From the NCBI RefSeq assembly GCF_033807715.1, contig NC_084587.1:16908017-16972016 (forward strand): a stretch of DNA of 64,000 nucleotides, given 5' to 3'. The position numbers were made by a program, and so were the translations under genes. Source of the stretch: Cololabis saira. Its lineage: Eukaryota; Chordata; Actinopteri; Beloniformes; Belonidae. Below the pieces are notes generated by a model. The model was not told the origin of the DNA, searched no databases, and saw nothing but the letters and a program-made list of their open reading frames with translations. Below, piece by piece: positions 43,608-56,604 of the stretch (positions are counted from its first letter, which is position 1; each line of letters starts with the position of its first letter).

Positions 43608-44614
43608 TAAAAAATGGACCACTTACCTGAATGTAAATTTGAACAAAAACAAACAATAAAACTGCTCAAACTAAACACCCTAAATCCATACAAATAGTGG
43701 CTCTCCCCTAAAAGGCTAATCTGATAAGACAATACAACATAAATTCAGAGACGTACAAACAACAAAGTAACATAACAAAAAGTATTGGGCCTAAACGGAG
43801 GATTAGTGTGATGGCAAGTGAACTGGCCACAATGCCCAAAAGTTCACCCTTCACACTCAATTGATCTGCTGCTGAGCAAAGACTGAGCTGGAAGCTTGTC
43901 CAGGTGACAGCCAGCTCAGAACGCCCCAGCAATCCATTAACAAAAGAGGAGGAGCAGAAACGAAAGAACAGTGAATCTAAACTCATCCCCTGGGGAATGT
44001 TAACAGCAGTCCAAAAATGTAGATGGTATTTTTCGATCGCTGCTCTTGTATGTTTCTGATGGTTGTTTTACTGCATTGGCCAGTGCTATCACAGTGTTTT
44101 CTTCCTTCTGACAGATACATTTTGTCCAGAATCAAAATGCATTCACTTTCAAATAATGGTTTTTATTTCAGAGGTTGCCCAGACCACCGACTGCGGGAGA
44201 AAAAAAAAATGCATTGTGTGGATGCGGGGGAGCGCACATAGAATGTGTGGCTTCTGCTTCTGAAATCCTGTTTCAGAAGGGCTGCAAAAATCCAAATGAT
44301 AACCCCCCACTTCCTCCACAGGAGCAACCCAGGGGCTACCGCCACACAGGCCTATCCTGAATGCGAAGCTGCAGGATCCCTGCTGTCTGTATCTACAGTC
44401 ATGCAATTTTTACGCCGTCAAACAATAAAAGCGTGTGTCGTAGGGGAAGCAGGTCGAGGCCGAGCTCTATTATTAAACAGTATCATGTATTACAGTAGCC
44501 CACCACTGGTTTCACCACCGGCGAGAGTTAATGCACCTTCAGCTACACGTATCATTGCACAGACACAAGTCTCTACCGCTGCACTCAGAAAGAAAAAAAA
44601 ACGCTCTCCCACTG

Positions 44615-44646
<32 letters not shown>

Positions 44647-46263
44647 AACAAACTGCTTAAAGTTGCAGCCTTGAGATGACACAGATGTCACAGTGGCTGT
44701 GGCTGAAGCCGTGCTTTGCCTTTACTTGTTAGAAATCCAGCTGCGATACATTCATTTTAAATTTCCCTTTTTAATGGCATAGGAACTGACTGGAAGAGGT
44801 TTCATGTACCGTAGTGGTTTTGCAGACTGAGCACTGAATCACCAAACTCCTGTGGAGGCGCGCCAGTAACACATCTGTCACAACAGTTAAACAGGGATGC
44901 AGAGGTGCATACTGTATTCAGAGAACCGCAGATCGAACCACAGCAGCAACCAAAACCCAAAAACAGCTTTTCCCTTCACAACAACCCATAGCAGCAGCAG
45001 CTATGCGATTATCTAGCAGCTGGGTACGGACGTTGATCCGCATTTCAAAACAAGTGGGCTAATGATCAACAAATGCATCACGCAACGTGTCACATAATCT
45101 CTGCTCTCTGTAACATCTGCTGCTTTCCCCTTTAGTGGCAACGGAGCACACCTGGAAAGGATCTGAAGGAATATGAAGCATATTGTGCAGGGATAAAGTG
45201 TGGACTGTAATGTTAAAATCATAGCAAGGCACTAAAGCAAGTAAAGCAAAAAAAACAAAAAGTTGTGATCTGCTGGGGATTTTATCTCACCCTCCCTGAG
45301 ACACTTTCCTGTATTGTTCAAGAAAACAATGCGTAACCATATCAATAAATCACAGTAGGTTGCACAGAGTCTTTGGTCTTTTTACTCTTTAATGACCAGC
45401 CCTTGTCTCAGACTTTCAAAATAAAACTGTCCATTTTTCCTTTACTATTTTCTGGTGACTTTTTGCTTATCTATTTATGTATCTATTTTGTATTAAAACA
45501 AAATGCAAACAACCATTCAATTTGTCTTTTATTTACATTCAGAATCAATCACTTAATATACACATTACAAGTGCCAGTTTTGATCAATTTTACAATGTAA
45601 GGACGTCTTAACAGAAGGAATAAGAACTGCCTTCATTAGCCATTGAAATGGACTCCAACAGTTTTATGGACATCTCTTTTATATAGTCTGAGGCAAAGTG
45701 CAAAGTGCCTGTATAAATGTAGCTTTATTTAGCATTATTAGATTGTGAGAAGTGTAATCTTTCATTAGGAACCAAAATGACACGAGTCGAAGCAATTTAG
45801 AGAGAGAATAGAAAAATGCTTTCGCAGGGAAATGGCAATTAATGTTAGCACTTTAGGCAATAGACCTACTTCAAAGTAAATAGCTATTTTAATCCTGTTA
45901 AACTCAGAAATGTCATTCCACAAAAGTGATTGTGTGGATAGGGTCCCTACAGACAAATTGAAGTGATTTTTTGAAATTTATGGTAAATGTATAATAAAGA
46001 CTTTTTGTTTGTAAAGGTATGCCCTTCCCATCACCTCCACCTTATTATACTGGAAGTTAATACGAGTCAATTACTGAATGTTTTGCAAACTTGCAATAGA
46101 GACAAAAGGTTCATGTTCAAAATTAATCAAAATTCATGGCATCTGCTTCAAGGAATTAACTATGTTGTCATAAAATCTATAAGTATTAAAAGCAGAGGCC
46201 ATGAATTCCCCACCTTTTGAATCTATTGACAGAAGTTTCCATAACGGTCAAATTGAATGGATT
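43608..46263. other. Unassigned non-coding DNA with a (CTG)n run
   Basis: No gene recognised. A 144-codon plus frame at 44245-44679 crosses the CTG run and has low-information content. 43790-44700 is less A/T-biased than its surroundings. Confidence 0.45.
44617..44646 (+). repeat. (CTG)n trinucleotide repeat
   Basis: About ten uninterrupted CTG units (GACTGCTGCTG…CTGCAAC). Confidence 0.92.
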
Positions 46264-46265
46264 TA

Positions 46266-46588
46266 CAGTGAGGCAAAAAAGTATTTAGTCTGCCACCAAT
46301 TGTGCAAGTTCTCCCACTTGAAAAGATGAGAGAGGCCTGTAATGAGAGACAGAATGGGGGGAAAGAATCCAGGAAATCACATTGTAGGATTTTTAATGAA
46401 TGAATCTGTAAATTCCTCGGTAAAATAAGTATTTGGTCACCTACAAACAAGCAAGATTTCTGGCTTTCACAGACCACACTCCAAACTCCACTATGGCCAA
46501 GACCAAAGAGCTGTCAAAGTATGTCAGAAACAAAATTGTAGACCTGCACCAGGCTGGGAAGACTGAATCTGCAATAGGTAAGCAGCCT
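46266..46588 (+). mobile_element. 5' end of a Tc1-like transposon
   Basis: Begins TACAGTGAGGCAAAAAAGTA, the inverted-repeat end of a widespread fish Tc1 family with its leading TA. The long sub-terminal sequence follows (AGTTCTCCCACTTGAAAAGA). The leader is shortened: 'ggctttcacagacc' (46460-46474) runs straight into 'acactccaaactcc', where the family as I recall it has about 100 more bases. The element stops after the first 31 transposase codons, so only the left end survives. Confidence 0.82.
46493..46585 (+). pseudogene. Tc1-like transposase N-terminal fragment
   Basis: Starts MAKTKELSK at the expected place and continues …NKIVDLHQAGKTESAIGKQ. This is the first helix-turn-helix of the PAIRED-like DNA-binding domain that recognises the transposon ends. 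Similarity ends abruptly after GKQ (about 46587), where the family continues LG. The remaining roughly 300 residues, including the DDE catalytic domain, are absent. The frame runs on into unrelated sequence to 46630. Confidence 0.82.
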
Positions 46589-46589
46589 C

Positions 46590-49566
46590 CACATGCACCG
46601 GACAACAAGAGGGAACAGTTGAGGAGGTGAGTTGGTGGTAGGAAAAAAAGGGACCCTGAACCACGGGTGATTGCCATGGATGCCTCTCCACTGAGGCTCG
46701 GAACCGTGAAGTTTAGGCTGTTTTCTGACTTCTCGATTAGAAAACAGTCAGCGTGATTACTACCATACACTTTCATCCCCAGCTTAGTGATTAGGGTAGG
46801 TGGACACATTAAAAAGGAGGGCAAGAGTGGATGAGGGCGTGGTAGTAGGATAGCGACAGACTGCCCACCACACGTTAACATGTACAGTTAATACTACAGT
46901 ACCTCAGTTTGTCGGTAAGGACCCTAGCCACACCATCACATAGGTGCAATGACATTTTTTAGTTTTGTCCGAGTTAAAATGTATTTTGACGCAGGTCATC
47001 TGCCCCTATAGTGCTAACATGAATTTACTGCAGACACTTATTCAATTCCCAGTCAAAAGCTGCTTAGATTTGTGTTGGTCTATAATTAATCTAATACCAT
47101 CTAATAATAGAACTAGAGCTGTTTTCAACTCATGAAACTACAACGAGGCTGAGTGGTGGCACCAGCATGGCATCTCATGATAGGAGCAACAACAAAGATA
47201 CAATCAGAATCAGATTACTTTAGTAAAACTAAATATTTTATGCATTATAACCACAGAACATGTTTACCTCTTTTTTCAAAACAAAACATAGTGAGAAAAC
47301 AAGGAAAAGCATGACTGAGCCGGTTTTAACTTGACAACAAGGGTTAGTGGTGGCGCCAGCCTCTCAACGTGACGTTATAATACTGGAGCGCATAACAGCA
47401 GCCATGACTAAGCACGTTGAGCGGTCAACCTCATTTACATAATATTTCACATTCTGCGTGTGGCTTTGTGGTTAATTGTTGCCTCACAACTAGAAAACTA
47501 TCAACTATTTAAAGTTGTTCCAGATGATGTCAGTCTGTTGCCCACAGTCTCAGACAAAATCTAAACACTTTGAATGCCAAAAAGTGAAGATGCTGAGCTG
47601 CTAAACCCCAGCTATGAAGAAAAGTAGAGGAGTGGGGCAACACAAAAAAACAAAGCAAAGGAAAAGCCGCCCAGCTTGGTCTTGAAGGGGCTCTCTTAGA
47701 TGACAGTGTCTGGTGTTCAACACTACCGTTTGACCACCACAGCAAGGCTGCTTGCTTATCTTCTGCTGGCAATGCTTCTGTGGAAATCATTTCATCTTCT
47801 AACCTCCAAAGCAAATGCAGTGCAGCAATAAACAATTTATGTGGGTCACTGTCATGTAAATGTTAAGTGCTTGTTGTTGGAACTTGCATTCAAGTATAAT
47901 GTGATAAATCACTATAGGGGATGAAAGTGAACCAATAAATCAACCACAACTTTAATATAAACGCTGTTCAAGAATATCGGAAAATTGTAAAAAGAAAAGT
48001 AATTGTTTTGACAAACCTAAAGGAACAAAAGATGCAATATCAGCACCCGCTGGCTGTATGGAGTCACTTCCAGGAAACACCAGGAAATGTTTTATATTCT
48101 CTCAAATTCAATGTTTGAGTCACTTTTTACTTGAGGCGTCAATTATGCAGTTGTAGTTTATAAGTATTTGCAGAACTCTGGAACAAGCTGCAGTTTTCTG
48201 TTACCAGCACCGGAGCTTCATTTATCAGCCACTCACTCATGCAGTTTTCATTAATTGTGTACACAAAAGTGTCTGTGCAAAGATTGGGATTTATTAGTAC
48301 CGTCTTGTGCACAAATATTTACAAGCTTTCCTGACTGTGTTAGTACAAGGACAGCGAAATTACAATACACACTTAGTTTAATATACATCTAATTATTGAA
48401 ACAAAGAGCACAGGCACGCCCAAAGATCACACAGTAGAAGAAGTTTGGGCTCCTCAGATTCAATTAAATGATCTGAAACACAAATGAAAATTGTTATAAA
48501 TAATACAGAAAAAAAACTCTTCCAAGTCACGCTGATGAGTTGCTAGACGGGACTGTGGTAATAGTTTGAAGAAGGGCCTGTAATTACAAGGTCGCAGCCA
48601 GATGGGACCAGTTGGTAAATAGAAACCACAGTTGTCATCACACCTAAAATGGAAAAATCAGAGAAAAAAAAAATCCTGTCCATATTACACCACGGGAATG
48701 CTCATCACATTGGCTCATGCTCACTGAGCTGCACGTTGAAACAGGCTGAAAACTCCATAGGAAATGAGTATGCAGCCTCTGAATCACCGACCCTTTCCAG
48801 ACAGAAAAAAAACAAGCAGACTGTTCCACTTGGCTTACATTTAACCTTTGGGCTAACATTTAGGTTGAAGGATGCAGAGAAAAAGTCCTCCTAATCAACC
48901 TGATGAGTTCTTGGAAACACCGGACTGCCATGTCCTCATGGCATTAGTGCCTTATGTGATACCAGACGGTCAATAGAGGCTGTATTGTTGATTATCATAG
49001 CCTCACATCTGACTCTCACAGTTTCCAGACAAAAAGTGCAAAGGTGCTTTTTTGCTTTAGCCTTACGTCACATTGGTCCATTTTTGTTTCTTTTGAAACA
49101 AAACTGATATCTATCCACATCAATGTTTAAACTATCCCTGTCCATGTTGCACAACCTCAATGTACTCCAAGCTTAACATACAGTAGGTGCCCACGAGATG
49201 AAACATGCTGCGGGTCCCGCTAGCACATGGCTGAAAAAGTCTGCCAACCCCCCTCCAGCCCTGTTGATCCCCTATTTTTACCCTTTCTTGTCCCCCTCTG
49301 TGCCTCTGTGTTAATTTTAAGTAAATTTATGTGTCTGTATATTTATTTCAAAGGTCTATGAAAGGGTTTAAGAGATGTGTGACTTAACGTACCAGAAGAA
49401 CATTCACTCTCTGAATCACTGACCTTCCCCAGGCAGATCACAAACTTTTCCAGCACAGATGAGCAACTTTAAGTTGTATTCTTCACCATTCTAGCTGAAT
49501 TTGGAGCTATTTTTGTTTGTTTTTTGTGGTTCTTCTAATTTACCCAGAAATGTACCCAGAATTCAG
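46590..49566. other. Unassigned non-coding DNA
   Basis: No gene or repeat ends recognised in about 3 kb. Minus frames of 101 codons (47530-47835) and 146 codons (46441-46881, overlapping the Tc1 end) have no recognisable similarity. Confidence 0.5.

Positions 49567-49567
<1 letters not shown>

Positions 49568-49656
<89 letters not shown>
49568..49656. repeat. (TA)n microsatellite, about 88 bp
   Basis: Pure TA dinucleotides. Confidence 0.97.
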
Positions 49657-49662
<6 letters not shown>

Positions 49663-50340
49663 TTATATTATATTGATTATTGTCAGATTCTTATACTTCT
49701 GTGCTCTAGGAAAGTGTATGACATATTTCAGAAAAAATGTCTCAACCAACAGCGCTACCATTTAAGTACTGGTAGTAATGAGTAAAAAGAGGTGCTGCTT
49801 TGTGAGAAAAATATTTTATAGGCAAGTGTCGCAGCTTTTGTAGAAGACTTCAAGGTGACTTTACCTATTTTTTTAGCCGTGATGATGTTGGAGGTGGAGA
49901 TAGAAAAATCGTAAAGCTGTATCATTTTGAGGAGAGAGATGAATAAGAGGCAGTCAATCAAGAAAGGAGGTAAGGGGGTTGAGCTTGTGTAAGTATGTAG
50001 GCTGCTCTTCACATTAATATGTTTTGAAGCAGTGCTTGTGGTATTAGTTACTATAAGTGATCACAAGCATCACAAGCTTCTGATCTTACATGAAGTTCAA
50101 CTCCATGAAAAGGAGTTAAAGGTAGACTAAGTGATTTCAGACCTTAACAGTTTTGGTTACATTCAGAAAATCTGGTTATAATTTTCCAACTGTCTATTCT
50201 CTGTATTGGTTCATTGATTGATGGATTAATTCATTCATTTAGTGATCAAACAAACAAACCTGTGTTCATCAGGGTCATATTTGATGGGGTAGCGCACACA
50301 CAAATGTCTTTTAAGCTATAAAAGAAACTGCCGATCTGGA
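49657..50340. other. Unassigned non-coding DNA
   Basis: Nothing recognised, apart from short ATTGATTG/ATTCATTC motifs near 50210-50245 that may belong to the 3' flank of the adjacent LINE. Confidence 0.5.
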
Positions 50341-51120
50341 ATAGCTACTTCAGGGGTCACCACAGCAAGTCATCCGTCTCCATCAACCCTATCCTCTGCA
50401 TCATTTTCTCCACCAACAAACACCAACCAACCTCATGTTGGTTGGTTTTCTCCACCAACCAACCTCATGTTCTCCTTCACTAGATCCATATATCTCCTCT
50501 TTGGTCTTCCTCTAACCCTCCTGCCTGGCAGTTCCCACTTTAGCATCATTTTCCCAATTAACTTGCTATCCCCCCTCTGGACATGTCCAAACTATCTCGT
50601 TCTGGATTCTCTGACTTTATCTCCAAAACATCTAACATGTACCATCCATCTGATCTATTCATTCCTGATACCATCCATCCTTGTCACTCCCAGAGAGAGC
50701 CTCAACATTTTCATTTCTGCAACCTCTAGCTCTGCCTCTTGTGCCTTCCTCAGTGCCACTGTCTCTCAAACATACAACATGCTACTCACACCACCTGTAC
50801 AGCTTTCCTTTCATTCCTGCTCATACTCTTTTGTCACACATCATCCCTGACACTTTTACCCACCTGTTCCAACCAGCTTGCACACGTTTCTTGACCTCTT
50901 TTCCCCACTCTCCGTTGCTCTGGATTGTTGACCCTAAGTACTTAAAATCCCCCACCTTCTTTATCATTTCTGCCAGTAAGTTCACTGTTCCACTTGGGTC
51001 CTTTTCATTCCCACACATGTACTTTGTATTGCTGCAGCGAACCTCCATCCCTCTTCTTTCCAGGGCATACAGTACCTCCACCGCTCCAGAGCAGCCTAGG
51101 GAAGACACTGGCTTGTTCCC
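50341..51120 (-). pseudogene. Non-LTR retrotransposon 3' portion, minus strand
   Basis: On the minus strand 51198-50821 is open and contains VEVLYALERRGMEV, NEKDPSGTVNLLAEMIKKV, GDFKYLGSTIQSNGEWGKEV and KKRVQAGWNRWVKVSG. This is the region just after the RT active site in a LINE type common in fish. Homology continues in broken frames to about 50341 (counterparts of the RxRWxGH tail and 'gaccacatgtcctctgcatc' type sequence), with a short ACCAACC duplication at 50411-50467. It is 5'-truncated and frameshifted. This is a third LINE lineage, distinct from Rex3 and from the 34-kb element; the clade (RTE- or L2-like) is not resolved. Confidence 0.72.
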
Positions 51121-53410
51121 CCATTCGGCTGCATTTTTGGTGTTCATATGGATACAATTTGGATATGAATACATTAATTTGAAAAAGCCCTTGCCCATTT
51201 TTACAATTGTCCAGAATTATGCATTGATACGGTTGTTCAGATTTTGCATCAACTTACACATTCATGTCTAGGTAGATTTGTGCATTAGAAGACATAGTTT
51301 TGGAACTTTGTCCATTTAATATACTGACTATGGAAACTCCTATGGAGAAACATTTTGAAGTGAGCCCGGCATTATTTTCCATGTTCTTGGACTTATTCAA
51401 AATGTTACAATGATGTCTAGGATATAAATCCATTATTGCAAGGTCAAAACGTGAGATTTATGAAGTGTCAAATTTTCACCAAAGACTAAAAGAGCCATGC
51501 AGGTTCATGATATGAACATTTTTACAGCTACGTGTCCTGATGGTACTGGCAGGACAGGAAATTGCATCATTGATCATACCCAACTGTAAACTAGATGATT
51601 TAGTTCAGTGTGAATTTTTCAGGAAAACAGTCAGCAGTTTAATGATGCCATTCAAGGCTTTGATTCGGTTTTAGTTGATGTTCATGTTTAGTTAATGGTT
51701 ATAAATGGTCATCAGAATTTTCTTTGCAAGCAATTTCACCTCTGTGTTCTGCGTAGATGCTACAATATTGGTTTATGATCTAGTTTAAACCATTAAGATT
51801 TTTCCACATGTAGAGCAAACTTTGTCTTTTTATACTTAACATATGTACTTCTGTTTGACCTTAGTCATTGAAGCATTTCACCTCGAAAGAGATGTGATCT
51901 AGATTCAAATTAACCAACTAACTTTGGCATGGTCCTTTCACCTCCTACTAGACATACAATACTCCTTTTATTCTTCTGTGACCCAAAATAGTCCCAAGGT
52001 ATTGCATAAAACAATACATTTAGGAAACTTTTTTAAATTGATGTTGCGTAATATCTTTAATCTGCACCTGCATATTTGTTAGTCTTTTTTTATTATAATT
52101 ATCTACAATCTTCCTCATTGTTCTATGTTGGAAATCATTAAATCCTTTTAGCGAAAAGTGGTTAACCATAAATCATTAACAGGTTATTTTGGGATGTGGG
52201 CCGATGCCAACTTGTTGTGTTCGAGCGCAGCCATGCTGCATCGTATTTTTCAGATTTATGATTCCTGACAGAACCAACATATGATGAAGGCTAATTTGTC
52301 TCGTGTGCGCCACTCGTTGTACGGACGTATTTAGAGCTTCACTTTTTTTCAGTTTGATAAATGAAGGCAGGTCTGTAATTCCAGAGTCTAGTTTTCTCAT
52401 TTAGATTGTGCTACTAAACTTTGTTTAATTGCTTTTGTGTCACATTTGCTTTCGTTCATGTAGCTATTAGTCTGCTCCCAGACTCCAATTAGTTCTTGAG
52501 AAAAATATTTTCAAGCTTTGCACGACTCATCTTTTCAATTTTAAAATTCACTTAGTAGGATGAACCAGTCAAAAGTCAGAAATATATGCTTTTCAATAAT
52601 CTAAAAGTAAGAGTTCATAAAGCGAGGTTAAAGGTTTTGAAGGGAACCTTCCAAGCATAGTGATTTTGATGGGTATACATTCGCTGTGCGTTTCTGCATT
52701 ATCGATATGGTTTATTCTGTCACACTAAGAATTGTTTGGAACTACACAAAAGAAATCGCCAAAGCCACAGAATTGAATAACATTTTTTTTTGTTTTGTCC
52801 AAGCAAATGCTCAGTTACTGAGGTATCTTATATTTATTCATGAATCCATTCTGTCTGTTCATCCCTTATTTATGTATTTAGATTACTGAAAACTAAAGAG
52901 GTGGCTGAAGCAAGAGTTCCCAGGATTCTCTTTTGCTGACAGTCCCATAAGCTTTGTCAACAAATATGGGCTAGAAATTTATCTCCGTGTCTGCCCTCAG
53001 TGTGAGGAACAGCCTGCGGGAAGATTTTAGAATTAAAGAACACACTCTTCTCTCCAAGTTCAAAGCACTTGGTACAACGAGGAAAAAAATGATACTGTTG
53101 GGAGTTGTTAAACCTTTGAATTAGTTTCTGTCTGTTATGTTTATATTCCATACCCCCTTCCAATCTCCCCCTCACTCATTTTTAGTTTGCTCTTTATCAC
53201 TTTTGTAATTTTATGTTTTCTGTTTTTCTTACAGACACAATGTTTGGCTCTATATGATGTGTATATATGCCAGTATTTTATATCAGCTTGTTATTAATAT
53301 GAAAGGGAATACAGTGCTGAAGTAAAGGCTGAGGCTCGCTTTGTGCATGACTGACTTTGTAAAGTCACCGTACGCAATCAGTTCAACGTGTCAAATGGGC
53401 TGAAATTGTG
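51121..53410. other. Unassigned non-coding DNA
   Basis: A/T-rich with no recognised gene or repeat ends. Confidence 0.5.

Positions 53411-53413
<3 letters not shown>

Positions 53414-53485
<72 letters not shown>
53414..53485 (+). repeat. (GT)n microsatellite, about 70 bp
   Basis: Uninterrupted GT dinucleotides. Confidence 0.96.
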
Positions 53486-53486
<1 letters not shown>

Positions 53487-54590
53487 CTTCATATGAGTTT
53501 GAAGTGCCCCGAGAGGGTATGGGGGACACACCAAGAAACCACTAAAAGGAAGGATACATATCCTCTGTCTGCAGTCATTACAGCGTTGTTGTCTTTTGCT
53601 ACCTCAATCTCTTCATGATTCCAAAAGTGGATCTTTCTGTTCATCTATTTTTCATGCTTCCTGTGTAGTTTTCACGAGGGAAGAGGATTCAGTGTAAGCT
53701 TTCTGTGCCCCTTCTCACCCTAAAAATAAAACACCCTTAATATCAACAACTACCTGCAAACCTCCATCTACTCATCTCCTCTCTCTTGTCCTGAGGAGGA
53801 GTGTGTGCATGTAACGGTGTGTAAGCCATTAGTCTGTGCAGCTTTGTGTGTGTGTGTCCACGAAGGAAAAACAACTCATCTCCTTATTCATCTCCTCCCG
53901 GAACAAATACTTCCTGAGTGAATTTTGCTTTCAGAGACGCAATCTCCCCATCCAACAATAGTGCTCCCTTTTTTAAGAAAGCTTGCACAACAACTGACAC
54001 ACAAACATGAAATTTTCAGGGAACGGAAGCATTTCCGCCAGCCCTATGCTTGTCCGAGTTAAAAGGACATGATGTTCACTTTTCCTCAACATGTCTGATG
54101 AGAAAAAAACATTGGTGTCATGTCAAGAATGACATTAGCTGAGCAGTGGAGTAGAAGGAGGGCAGGAAATGCAAGGAGTTTGTGTGTTTGTGTGGCTGAT
54201 AGTGTTGAGGGGGGTTGAGATTTTTATGGGTGACTGAGTTTTCTGTGTTATCTCTTCGGGTACAGCTGAACATATGTGGTCTGCTTGTGGGTGCGTGCTT
54301 GTGTTTTGGGTGTGTGGGTGTGAGTGTGAGTGTGTGCTGTCTTCTGTGAGTAAGATGGGCATTGAATCCTTTTATCGATTTTACTGCTTTGTTCAAAATA
54401 ACAATAACCATCCATTACTATCTTTTTTGTTTCATTCAGAAAAGACATCATGAATGTATGCAATGATTCCAGTTGACATAAGATTACTTAAGAAATAGAA
54501 CCTCTTTCATTAAAATGAACACTATGTGTTGCAGTTGTGGCTGCAAGGTCATGGGTGACTGCTGTGGAAACAATCCTTGAACTTGTGGTG
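53486..54590. other. Unassigned non-coding DNA
   Basis: GT-rich imperfect stretch near 54175-54350, producing His/Thr-rich minus frames. Nothing else recognised. Confidence 0.5.
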
Positions 54591-54594
54591 GACG

Positions 54595-55135
54595 ACCCAG
54601 ATTAAAGTGGTTGTCCAGCTGAAGAGGGTGGCCTATTGAGCCTGGTTAGCTTGTGAGACCGCAGCTAGCCAAATGGTACCAGGACGTCAAACAGACTTTA
54701 GCTCTGGCCATTGCCAAGTCCAGTGAAGCCATGGAAACCGTTTTTGTTTTTTTTCTTCAGTCGGCTTTTAGAAGATTCTAACAAACTGTCAAACATCTTG
54801 GATGTAGAAAGCAATGCTTAACCAGCAACGTCTCTAATGAAGACAGAGTGCTGTTATAGGACTAGGGATGTTGTCGGACGGTGAAGGGAACACTTTGAGG
54901 ACCTTTTCAATTCCACCAACACATTTTCCACTGAATAAGCTGTCTGTAGACTCTTGGGCGGATACGTTCTTAGGGGCTCAGATTGCTGATGTAGTTAAAA
55001 AGCTCCTCGTTAGCAAGGCTACATGGGCGGATAAGTACACCTCCGACATCCTCAAGACTCTGCTTGTTGTGGGGATGTTTTTGTTGACACACTTCAACAA
55101 CATTGCCCTGACATCATGGGGGAACATCATGATTT
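54595..55135 (+). pseudogene. Rex3 relic covering the linker and pre-RT region
   Basis: Follows the main copy from 10095 to 11160. Landmarks are 'gtccagctgaagagggtggcctattgagcctggttagcttg' (LKK…YWAWLAC region, 54613-54655), 'caattccaccaacaca' (54908-54923), and 'gtagttaaaaagctcctcgttagcaaggc' (VVKKLL.GKAP region, 54992-55020), then the LDVVGLSWLTHLCNIA counterpart (55060-55110). Several internal deletions. It lacks the MITE insertion seen in the main copy, so that insertion is private to the 9-12 kb copy. Confidence 0.75.
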
Positions 55136-56155
55136 TTTTTGTCACATTTATGTGTGTTGACCCATCTGGATTGTACCTACATTTTTGTCTAATGGTTGCT
55201 TTGAAGGAAATAAGGTGATTCGAAACACAGAGAATGAAGAATTAAGTTAATGACAAGAAAGCCTTTGGCTGTCATTCGCTGGCTCTTTTTACCAGATGTT
55301 CCAGCTGCATAATATCATTTCAAATCAAATCTACCTGTCAAGAAAAGCTGGAGTAAAAGTAGTAAAACACTGGAGAACATTTAGATTCTGAGTCCGACAA
55401 CTTCATAATCACAAATTGATGTGAATTTACCTTTTGAGTTAATTAGCTATCTCATTACTGTAGAAAAATCAAATTGTCTACCACTTATGCTGGAAGGGCA
55501 GAGGGCTTGTTTTTCCTCCGGTGTTATGAAGTACTTGCTCAAGTGTGTTACAACAGGAACAGCACTTTCTAATTTCACATTTATGTATGCAACCGCTGTC
55601 ATTGCAATGTTCTGGAAGGTTCTTATTGGTGGCCACAGCTTATATAGGTTCATATTTTTGGGCATGCTCTATGAAGCATTAAGCGCATCTTTGCTTAGGC
55701 CTTGTTTCCTCTACCTGTGAACAAATGGCTCCAGAGAAATAATTGATCAATACATACTCAGCTTCAGATATCAACTGAAAGTACCTTTTTTGGTGTAATT
55801 TGGGTTTTTGGAGACCCTTGTTTTGTCCCTGAATGTTCAGCTGGTTGAGTAGGGAGCAAAATTCACCTAAATTGATGTTCAGTTTCTAGCTGATATGCAC
55901 TTATCTCTGCCATCCTTACACAGTGAACCACCCTTCAATAATTCCTTTTGAGACCTCATTTTGATTATGGTTATGTGTCATTTGGAAAATGTCATGTACC
56001 TAATTAAAGTTGACTTTATTTGCTGTTTGCTGTTCTATTTACAGCAGTGAGACAGTTACTTTCTCATTTTCCTTGCACTATATGCAAGTCTATATAAGTC
56101 CCGTGCCAAACCACAACTCATCACATAGAAACACTTTGACCAGGCCAACACATAG
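55136..56155. other. Unassigned non-coding DNA
   Basis: A 99-codon plus frame (55421-55720) has mixed composition but no recognised domain, and a 72-codon minus frame overlaps it. No splice or repeat signals. Confidence 0.45.
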
Positions 56156-56159
56156 TCAA

Positions 56160-56596
56160 AGTTCAGGGGGCCGTCCTCGGGGCCGGGTAGACCGGCGAGA
56201 CAGTTCAGGGGGCCGTCTTCGGGACTGAGCAGATGGCTCAGGGGGCCGTTCTCACGACTGAGCAGACGGGTCTTCACGGGACTGGGACCTTGGCTTGCGC
56301 AGGGACCTTGGCTTGGGCTGTGGTGTAGGCAGAGTCCTGGGCAGGGGTGTAGGTACCGGCTTCGGGGAACAAAGAATCTTAAGGGCCGGCTTCGGGGACA
56401 CAGAATCCTAGGCGCGGCTTCGGGGGACACCGGGTCCTCGGCGTCGGCCGAGGGGGACACCGGGTCCTCGGCATCGGCCGAGGGGGACACCGGGTCCTTG
56501 GCAAGGGCCTGGGTGTTGGCTGAAGTGCGCCCGGGACCACCACTGGAACCGCGGCGGGTGCGTCCGGGACCACCACTGGAACAGCGGCAGTCAAAC
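56160..56596 (-). repeat. GC-rich minisatellite with an open minus frame
   Basis: The segment is sharply more GC-rich than its A/T-rich flanks. Units of exactly 30 bp start at 56422, 56452 and 56482 (GGGGGACACCGGGTCC…). A 33-bp unit repeats at 56531/56564 (CCGGGACCACCACTGG), and a degenerate GGGGGCCGT unit repeats at 56166-56250. Because 30 and 33 are multiples of three, the minus strand stays open for 180 codons (56598-56056) and encodes DPVSPSADAE decapeptides. Pro/Ser-rich; no homologue recognised. Confidence 0.75.
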
Positions 56597-56604
56597 ATAA
56601 GACC

